A stretch of DNA of 10,779 nucleotides from an uncultured Rickettsiaceae bacterium (GTDB taxonomy: Bacteria; Pseudomonadota; Alphaproteobacteria; Rickettsiales; Rickettsiaceae), in contig CAJQOE010000006.1 in the NCBI GenBank assembly GCA_905479885.1, positions 1 to 10,779 of the forward strand. Direction: 5' to 3'. Below the pieces are notes generated by a model. It had not been told where the DNA came from. It did not search any database and was given only the letters and a program-made list of their open reading frames with translations. A program made the position numbers and the translations under genes. Positions 6,325 through 10,779 of this stretch are shown one piece after another. Within the stretch, counting starts at the first letter, position 1. Each line of letters begins with the position of its first letter.

Positions 6325-7906
6325 AAGGACTTTGAATAATTTGCATATTATTTTTTCTCGTTAAATGCGTAATCAATTCCTGAAACAAACCTTCTTTAAT
6401 AATATTAGAAAAATGATCGCCAGAATCTTTTCTGATTGCATCCATTTTAGCCTTACTGTTATTAACAGCTTTTAGGTAAGCAACATAAACCTTCTTGGAA
6501 TCACCAACCAAAGGCGTAGATTTATCTTTTTCTGTAATAAAAATTGACTTCAACAACTCAACTGGTAATTTTTCCTGCAATGGCAATTCAGCTCTGGTGA
6601 ATGATTGATTCCCTAGGACACTTATCCCCTGCGCTTGCAAACTAGCTCTATTTATCTGCTTAGGATCATAATTTTTATTAGCTTCTTCAAGTTTTTTCAC
6701 ATTAAAAAAGGCAAGCATTCTCTTTTCTAATATGTTTTTGATATCATTCTCAACTTCGGCAAATGATTGCTGCCTTGATTGTATTATTGTTTTTAAATTT
6801 ATCAGCAATATCTCGTTCTTATCTGCAACTTCAATAGGGTAAGAAACCTCCCCCTCTATCATTTCAAATACACTGTCAGCTAATTCTATATTTTCTGCTA
6901 CAGAACTTGTATTCATATCAACTAGTGACATATCTTTTACCGAAGAAACTTTTAGCTCATATTTTTCTGCTATCTCTTGTAAAGTTAGACCACTTGACAC
7001 ATCTTCTTCAAAATTCTTTGCCAGCTCATTTGTTAACTCTTCTAGCCTTTCGCTGGCTAAAACTTCCTGTACTTGCTTTTTAGCACTAGCATAATTTTTT
7101 TCTGTAAATTCATCTTTGTTGTCTTCGAAAAATTGCTTTAACTCAGCTTCAGATATTTTAAGTTTTTTTGCAAGAAATACACGATCGGCTTTTATGTAGT
7201 CAAAGCTTCGCAATTCTGGCAATACAAATAACTCTTGGTTATTTTGGTAAAAATCTTCCAATTGTTCTGACTGTAGAAGCTCTGGTGTATAATTTTTTGG
7301 CTTGTAATCCAAATCTATAGATAATAAATCAACAACTCTAGTTTCAGCCATGTAGCTCACCATATTCTCAGTCATTGCTTTAGGCGGAACAAAAGAATCC
7401 ATAAAAACATCCAGTAATGCTGTAGTCATTAAATGTTTTTTGATTGATTTTAGATACTCATCTTCTCTATTTTGCGAATTATGAAATGCGTTTTTAAATA
7501 TGCTTAAATCAAATTCACCATGTGCATTTTTAAAAAACGGAGATTTTCTTATAAACTTAATGACTAACTCGTCACTCGTATCAAAATCATAGTAATTAGC
7601 TAAATAGTCAACCATAGATTCATTGATTAATCTTCTTAGAACAGAATTGTCTAAACCAAGCTCTGCTATATTTTCATCTGTTAAATTAATACCATTCTGG
7701 CTCTGCAATGCTTCTACTTCTCTGGCCTTGGCTATTTGAAAGTTTTCCATGGAAATAGAATTCGTTTTATCGAACAATACTATATTGCCTCTACTATTAC
7801 CGCCTATAAAAGAAGCGCCACCAATCCCTATGAAGCTAAACGCTACAAGACCTAGAATGATCTTTACTAAAATATTATCGGTACCTTTTCTGATTTTTGT
7901 CAACAT
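6317..7906 (-). CDS. ppiD: PpiD-like SurA_N periplasmic chaperone lacking a visible parvulin domain
   Basis: 529 residues. A short cytosolic start (MLTKIRKGTDNI) and one membrane anchor (about 12-36, ending in small residues) match PpiD, which sits next to SecYEG with its bulk in the periplasm. Residues 50-200 form the SurA_N-type chaperone region (VLRRLINESMVDYLA at 89-103; SPFFKNAHGEFDLSIFKNAF at 122-141). The expected parvulin-type PPIase domain should follow the segment SEAELKQFFEDNKDEFTE (252-269). Instead the chain goes straight into helical sequence (KKQVQEVLASERLEELTNEL, 276-295) that normally follows that domain in alphaproteobacterial homologues. The length is about 100 residues below the usual 620-630, one parvulin domain's worth. 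Prolyl isomerase activity is therefore doubtful; chaperone function is likely. The ATG is preceded by a run of nine A and no clear Shine-Dalgarno. Confidence 0.85.
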   Translation of the reverse strand: MLTKIRKGTDNILVKIILGLVAFSFIGIGGASFIGGNSRGNIVLFDKTNSISMENFQIAKAREVEALQSQNGINLTDENIAELGLDNSVLRRLINESMVDYLANYYDFDTSDELVIKFIRKSPFFKNAHGEFDLSIFKNAFHNSQNREDEYLKSIKKHLMTTALLDVFMDSFVPPKAMTENMVSYMAETRVVDLLSIDLDYKPKNYTPELLQSEQLEDFYQNNQELFVLPELRSFDYIKADRVFLAKKLKISEAELKQFFEDNKDEFTEKNYASAKKQVQEVLASERLEELTNELAKNFEEDVSSGLTLQEIAEKYELKVSSVKDMSLVDMNTSSVAENIELADSVFEMIEGEVSYPIEVADKNEILLINLKTIIQSRQQSFAEVENDIKNILEKRMLAFFNVKKLEEANKNYDPKQINRASLQAQGISVLGNQSFTRAELPLQEKLPVELLKSIFITEKDKSTPLVGDSKKVYVAYLKAVNNSKAKMDAIRKDSGDHFSNIIKEGLFQELITHLTRKNNMQIIQSPSS

Positions 7907-7922
7907 AGTATTTTTTTTTCTA

Positions 7923-7951
7923 TTTACTTATACTTAAGATATTTCTAAAAT
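7923..7951 (+). promoter_or_regulatory. Candidate promoter for tpiA-secG-kdsA
   Basis: TTTACT (7923-7928) and TAAAAT (7946-7951) have a 17-base spacer. A start near 7958 gives a leader of about 30 bases to the tpiA ATG. The -10 box overlaps that of the opposing ppiD promoter. It is a consensus match by eye in AT-rich DNA. Confidence 0.45.
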
Positions 7952-7975
7952 AATGAGGTAATAAAATTACTGCAA
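7947..7975 (-). promoter_or_regulatory. Candidate promoter for ppiD
   Basis: On the minus strand TTGCAG (7970-7975) and TATTTT (7947-7952) are 17 bases apart. A start near 7940 would give a leader of about 34 bases that includes the A9 run (7911-7919) before the ppiD ATG. The -10 box coincides with that of the divergent tpiA promoter. Confidence 0.45.
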
Positions 7976-7987
7976 GAGATTTCTCCT

Positions 7988-8698
7988 ATGAAACCAATCA
8001 TTATCGCTAACTGGAAAATGAATCTAACTTTAAAGGAAGCATACACTAAGGCTAAGCAACTTGATAGTAGAAATTATTCTGCTCAACTTTTACTAGCACC
8101 ACCCGCACCATATCTAGCGCATTTGACACAAAATTTTAAAAATATTGAATTTTGTGCACAAGATCTTAGCGCTTTTAATGGCTTTGGCGCATACACTGGA
8201 GAATATTCTGCAGACATAATTAAAAGCTGCAATGTTAATTATGCAATAATTGGCCATAGCGAAAGACGAAATGCCATAGGTGAGCACAGTAATTCTATAA
8301 AACAAAAAGCTTTAAACTGCGTAGGAGCTCAAATTACTCCTATTATCTGTGTAGGCGAAACCTTAGAAGCTAGAAGAAACAACAACTATAAAGAATTTAT
8401 TGCCGAACAAATCAACCAATCTATTCCAGAAAACGCACATTCTCTCATTATAGCATACGAACCATTTTGGGCTATAGGATCTGGGCTAATACCAACGATT
8501 GAGGAGATTGCAGAAATATTTGAATTCATTAAATCTAGTGATGATATAAGTATTGTTGCAAAGAATGCGCAGCTAGTGTATGGTGGATCCGTTAGTTCAA
8601 AGAATTATAAAGAAATTCTAGCTATAGCTGGTAATAATGGGATCATTTTAGGATCCGCTTCATTAAATGACGATGAACTAAACTTAATTTTAAACTAA
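7988..8698 (+). CDS. tpiA: Triosephosphate isomerase
   Basis: A 236-residue TIM-barrel enzyme that interconverts dihydroxyacetone phosphate and glyceraldehyde 3-phosphate in the cytosol; slightly shorter than the usual 250. Catalytic residues are present: N8 and K10 (ANWKMN), H90 in IIGHSERR (88-94), and E158 in AYEPFWAIGSG (156-166). Also seen are GAYTGE (67-72), the loop-6 hinge PFWAIGSGLIPT, and the phosphate-binding YGGSVS (198-203). In the last phosphate-binding turn the usual GG is GS (LGSASL, 221-226), a mild change. The start ATG has AAGAGA about 8 bases upstream. First gene of the plus-strand run, followed by secG after 16 bases. tpiA matters for lineage, since Rickettsia species are generally reported to lack glycolysis. 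Confidence 0.96.
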   Translation: MKPIIIANWKMNLTLKEAYTKAKQLDSRNYSAQLLLAPPAPYLAHLTQNFKNIEFCAQDLSAFNGFGAYTGEYSADIIKSCNVNYAIIGHSERRNAIGEHSNSIKQKALNCVGAQITPIICVGETLEARRNNNYKEFIAEQINQSIPENAHSLIIAYEPFWAIGSGLIPTIEEIAEIFEFIKSSDDISIVAKNAQLVYGGSVSSKNYKEILAIAGNNGIILGSASLNDDELNLILN

Positions 8699-8714
8699 AA
8701 TACATACTATTAGC

Positions 8715-9041
8715 ATGATAAACACTCTGCTTTTTATTCACTTAATAATCGCAATATTATTAGTTATCGTTATTTTACTACAAAAAACTAGTACTGATGG
8801 CTTAAGCGGCATCGGTGGTGGCGGTGGTGGCAATATGGGTCTAGTAAGTGGTAGATCAGCTGCAAGCTTCCTCACTAGAACAACTGTGATGTTAGCTATA
8901 ATCTTCTTTTGTAACGCTCTGGTTTTGGCTAACCTATCTTCACAGCCACGTAGTAATTTAACAAGCAAAATGGAAAATGATTCTACGCAAAATAGCGTTG
9001 ACTCTTCTGCGGAACAAGAAACATTACCAATGGCAAAATAA
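8715..9041 (+). CDS. secG: Preprotein translocase subunit SecG
   Basis: A 108-residue accessory subunit of the SecYEG channel. It has two membrane helices (about 4-22 and 55-74) joined by the diagnostic glycine-rich loop. Motifs are VILLQKTSTDGLSGIGGGG (18-36), SGRSAASFLTRTT (45-57) and the second helix VMLAIIFFCNALVLA. The tail after residue 75 is polar and Ser/Asn-rich, with no visible motif. The ATG lies 16 bases after the tpiA stop and has no recognisable Shine-Dalgarno, so translation may depend on ribosomes leaving tpiA. In many alphaproteobacteria pyrG follows secG; here kdsA follows directly. Confidence 0.95.
   Translation: MINTLLFIHLIIAILLVIVILLQKTSTDGLSGIGGGGGGNMGLVSGRSAASFLTRTTVMLAIIFFCNALVLANLSSQPRSNLTSKMENDSTQNSVDSSAEQETLPMAK
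8814..8831 (+). repeat. Tandem 9-bp repeat in the SecG glycine loop
   Basis: GGTGGTGGC occurs twice in tandem (8814-8822, 8823-8831), encoding the hexaglycine G34-G39 of SecG. Gain or loss of one unit would change the loop by three glycines without shifting the frame. Confidence 0.85.
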
Positions 9042-9058
9042 TTTTGGAGATATAAACG

Positions 9059-9880
9059 ATGGATAAGGTACAAGTTGGCAACCTTGCAATTAGCAATAAT
9101 TTACCATTCGCTTTAGTAGCTGGCCCTTGCCAAATTGAAACGCTAGATCATGCATTATTTATCGCTGAAAATATTAAAAAAATTACTGACAAATTAAATA
9201 TACCATTTATCTATAAATCATCCTTTGACAAAGCAAATAGAACTTCTGCAAGCGCTGAGCGTGGCGCCGGATTAGATAAAGGTCTAGAAATTTTAGCTAA
9301 AGTTAAGGCTGAAATTGGCTGCCCCATTCTAACTGATGTTCATACAGAGCAACATTGCAAACCAGTTGGTGAAGTAGTCGACATATTGCAAATTCCAGCG
9401 TTTTTATGCAGGCAAACTGACCTACTAAAAAGCGCTGCAGAAACTGGCAAAGTTGTAAAAGTCAAAAAAGGTCAATTCCTCGCTCCTTGGGATATGAAAA
9501 ATGTCTATGAAAAACTAACTATGTTCAAAGCCAGGGGTATTATCCTAACTGACCGTGGAACTTCTTTTGGCTACAACACCCTAATCTCTGATATGCGCGG
9601 TCTATCTATAATGGCCGAAACTGGTGCGCCCGTATTTTTCGATGCCACACATTCAGTACAGCAGCCAGGTGGTATTGGGGCTTCTAGCGGTGGTCAAAGA
9701 CAATATGTCGAGCTCCTTGCGCGCTGTGCAATTGCAGCTGGCGTAGCCGGAATCTTCATGGAAGTACACCAAGACCCTGACAATGCTCCAAGCGATGGAC
9801 CTTGTATGCTACGTATGGACACACTAGAGAAAACCCTCTCTAACCTTAAGCGCTTTGATGAAATTAGCAAAAGTTTATAA
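9059..9880 (+). CDS. kdsA: 3-deoxy-8-phosphooctulonate synthase (Kdo-8-P synthase)
   Basis: 273-residue cytosolic enzyme that condenses phosphoenolpyruvate with arabinose 5-phosphate to make Kdo-8-phosphate, the precursor of the inner-core sugar of LPS. Family blocks run without a gap: AGPCQIE (21-27), YKSSFDKANRTS (52-63), TDVHTEQH (92-99), DILQIPAFLCRQTDL (108-122), VKKGQFLAPWDM (135-146), TDRGTSFGYNTLISDMR (164-180), FDATHSVQQPGG (194-205), SGGQR (210-214), MEVHQDPDNAPSDGP (234-248). C24, H198, E235 and D246 have the same spacing as the metal ligands of the Aquifex enzyme (C11, H185, E222, D233), so this is the metal-dependent class; the E. coli type has Asn in place of the Cys. A good GGAG (9046-9049) sits 9 bases before the ATG. 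It follows secG by 17 bases. Confidence 0.97.
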   Translation: MDKVQVGNLAISNNLPFALVAGPCQIETLDHALFIAENIKKITDKLNIPFIYKSSFDKANRTSASAERGAGLDKGLEILAKVKAEIGCPILTDVHTEQHCKPVGEVVDILQIPAFLCRQTDLLKSAAETGKVVKVKKGQFLAPWDMKNVYEKLTMFKARGIILTDRGTSFGYNTLISDMRGLSIMAETGAPVFFDATHSVQQPGGIGASSGGQRQYVELLARCAIAAGVAGIFMEVHQDPDNAPSDGPCMLRMDTLEKTLSNLKRFDEISKSL

Positions 9881-9890
9881 TAGCCTAACA

Positions 9891-9920
9891 TTGATATTCA
9901 GATAATACCGCTTATATAAA
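9891..9920 (+). promoter_or_regulatory. Candidate clpB promoter, possibly heat-shock (RpoH) type
   Basis: TTGATA (9891-9896) could pair with TATATA (9913-9918, 16-base spacer) or TATAAA (9915-9920, 18-base spacer) as a housekeeping promoter. Alternatively TTGATA and CTTATAT (9911-9917), 14 bases apart, resemble the alphaproteobacterial RpoH pattern (CTTG-like box, then CYTATNT). clpB is a classical heat-shock gene, which makes the second reading attractive but unproven. The -10 region falls in the left arm of the hairpin at 9910-9943. Confidence 0.4.
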
Positions 9921-9943
9921 TAGTATAAACTAATTATATAAGC
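9910..9943. promoter_or_regulatory. 34-base near-perfect hairpin/dyad in front of clpB
   Basis: The outer arms GCTTATATAA (9910-9919) and TTATATAAGC (9934-9943) are perfect complements. Inside them, after one A-A mismatch (9920/9933), TAGT (9921-9924) pairs with ACTA (9929-9932) around the loop ATAA. The structure ends two bases before the clpB Shine-Dalgarno GGAG (9946-9949). There is no run of T after it on either strand, so an ordinary terminator is unlikely. A DNA operator or a 5'-leader RNA element is possible. Confidence 0.7.
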
Positions 9944-9955
9944 CTGGAGAATTAT

Positions 9956-10779
9956 ATGAATATTGAAAAATTTACAGCAGCATCCAAATCATTAATTTCC
10001 TCTACGCAAATGATTGCTGCTAAAAACAACCATCAACAAATCACACCTCTGCATTTTTTATCTGCCTTATTACAAGACGAAAATAATATAATTATAAACC
10101 TACTTAATAGCATTGGTGCCGATATTACAACTATCAGCTCTGAGTGCCAGGATGCACTAAATAGAATAGCTCGCGTAGAAATTAGTGGAGGTGGTGGACA
10201 GATAAGTATGGCTTCTGATTCGTTAAAAATACTAGAAAAAGCTTTATCTTTGGCAAAAAATAATAAAGATAGCTTTGTAACTCTAGAACGAATTTTCGAA
10301 GCACTAACTTATGATAAAACTGCTGCTGGAAAAATACTAGCTGCAGCTTATATTACTCCTGAAAAAACAGCCGCTACAATAGCCACCATGCGTAAAAGTA
10401 GCAAGGCAGACAGCGACTCTGCAGAAGATAGCTATGATGCCCTACTTAAATACGGCAGAGACGTTACTCAATTAGCTGCCGAAGGTAAAATAGATCCTAT
10501 CATTGGCCGCGATGAAGAAATACGACGGGCAATACAAGTGCTTTCTAGACGTTCTAAAAATAACCCCGTCCTAATTGGTGAGCCAGGTGTAGGTAAAACT
10601 GCTATCATTGAAGGCTTAGCTCAAAGGATCTACCTAAAAGATGTCCCAGAATCACTAATGCATTGTAAAATAATTGAACTTGATATGGGAGCCTTAATAG
10701 CAGGAGCTAAATTCCGCGGAGAATTCGAAGAACGCCTAAAAGCCGTACTTAATGAAATAAAACAAGCTAGCGGTGAAAT
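9956..10779 (+). CDS. clpB: ATP-dependent disaggregase ClpB (N-terminal 274 residues, cut by window edge)
   Basis: Open from the ATG to the edge (274 codons plus two bases); full-length ClpB is about 860 residues. ClpB is a cytosolic AAA+ hexamer that works with DnaK to pull apart heat-aggregated protein. The Clp N domain has its two helical repeats (MNIEKFTAASKSL and ITPLHFLSALLQDE in 1-42; SDSLKILEKALSLAKNN and TLERIFEAL in 87-117). The linker leads into AAA-1 with GRDEEIRRAIQVLSRRSKNN (184-203), Walker A GEPGVGKT (208-215) and the pore-loop stretch AGAKFRGEFEERLK (249-262), where Phe replaces the more usual Tyr. The separate N domain and this AAA-1 resemble ClpB more than ClpA, but the diagnostic middle domain is off the edge. 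GGAG (9946-9949) lies 6 bases before the ATG, fixing the start. 75 bases separate it from kdsA. Confidence 0.92.
   Translation, partial: MNIEKFTAASKSLISSTQMIAAKNNHQQITPLHFLSALLQDENNIIINLLNSIGADITTISSECQDALNRIARVEISGGGGQISMASDSLKILEKALSLAKNNKDSFVTLERIFEALTYDKTAAGKILAAAYITPEKTAATIATMRKSSKADSDSAEDSYDALLKYGRDVTQLAAEGKIDPIIGRDEEIRRAIQVLSRRSKNNPVLIGEPGVGKTAIIEGLAQRIYLKDVPESLMHCKIIELDMGALIAGAKFRGEFEERLKAVLNEIKQASGE

Noticed and set aside
7976..7985. GAGATTTCTC palindrome over the tpiA ribosome site as a sequestering hairpin
   Set aside because: A realistic fold has only three base pairs with a 4-base loop, too weak to control initiation.
8738..9073. 111-codon minus-strand reading frame over secG with a proline run
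   Set aside because: The proline run is the antisense of the SecG glycine loop; no independent coding evidence.
9910..9943. Hairpin as a CIRCE element or as an ordinary Rho-independent terminator of kdsA
   Set aside because: The arms do not match the CIRCE sequence or its 9-base spacer, and the bases after the stem on either strand are not T-rich.

Overview
This AT-rich, tightly packed window carries nine protein-coding genes, all of them core or envelope functions. No mobile element, CRISPR array, tRNA or rRNA was seen. Protein features point to an alphaproteobacterium: the 919-residue exported TPR protein carries blocks I associate with that class, the layout ppiD<>tpiA-secG-kdsA resembles alphaproteobacterial tpiA loci, and FtsY is short. 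The low GC and reduced intergenic space fit a host-associated lineage such as Rickettsiales or Holosporales. A Kdo-synthesis gene (kdsA) argues against Anaplasmataceae, which lack LPS. The exact genus cannot be fixed from this sequence.

Layout. Positions 18-1664 (minus) encode a three-part DsbD thiol:disulfide transporter, divergent from a YqgE/AlgH gene (1736-2314, plus). A minus-strand unit follows: the exported TPR protein (3358-6117) and ftsY (2435-3358) share one base in a TAATG stop/start and are probably translationally coupled. Upstream of that pair is ppiD (6317-7906, minus), closed by an intrinsic terminator that overlaps its own stop codon. Divergent from ppiD is the plus-strand run tpiA (7988-8698), secG (8715-9041), kdsA (9059-9880). 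After a 75-base gap holding a striking 34-base hairpin comes the start of clpB (9956 to the window edge, partial).

How the genes relate. FtsY (SRP receptor), SecG (translocon subunit), PpiD (periplasmic chaperone at SecYEG), DsbD (reductant export) and the exported TPR protein all act in making or folding envelope proteins; ClpB rescues aggregated cytosolic protein. TpiA (glycolysis/gluconeogenesis) and KdsA (Kdo-8-P synthesis) supply central and LPS metabolism.

I found no new multi-gene system. The points most worth following are a PpiD that appears to have lost exactly its parvulin domain, the coupling of the TPR gene to ftsY, the dyad in front of clpB, and the overlapping divergent ppiD/tpiA promoters. 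Promoter calls rest on reading consensus matches by eye in AT-rich DNA and are tentative.
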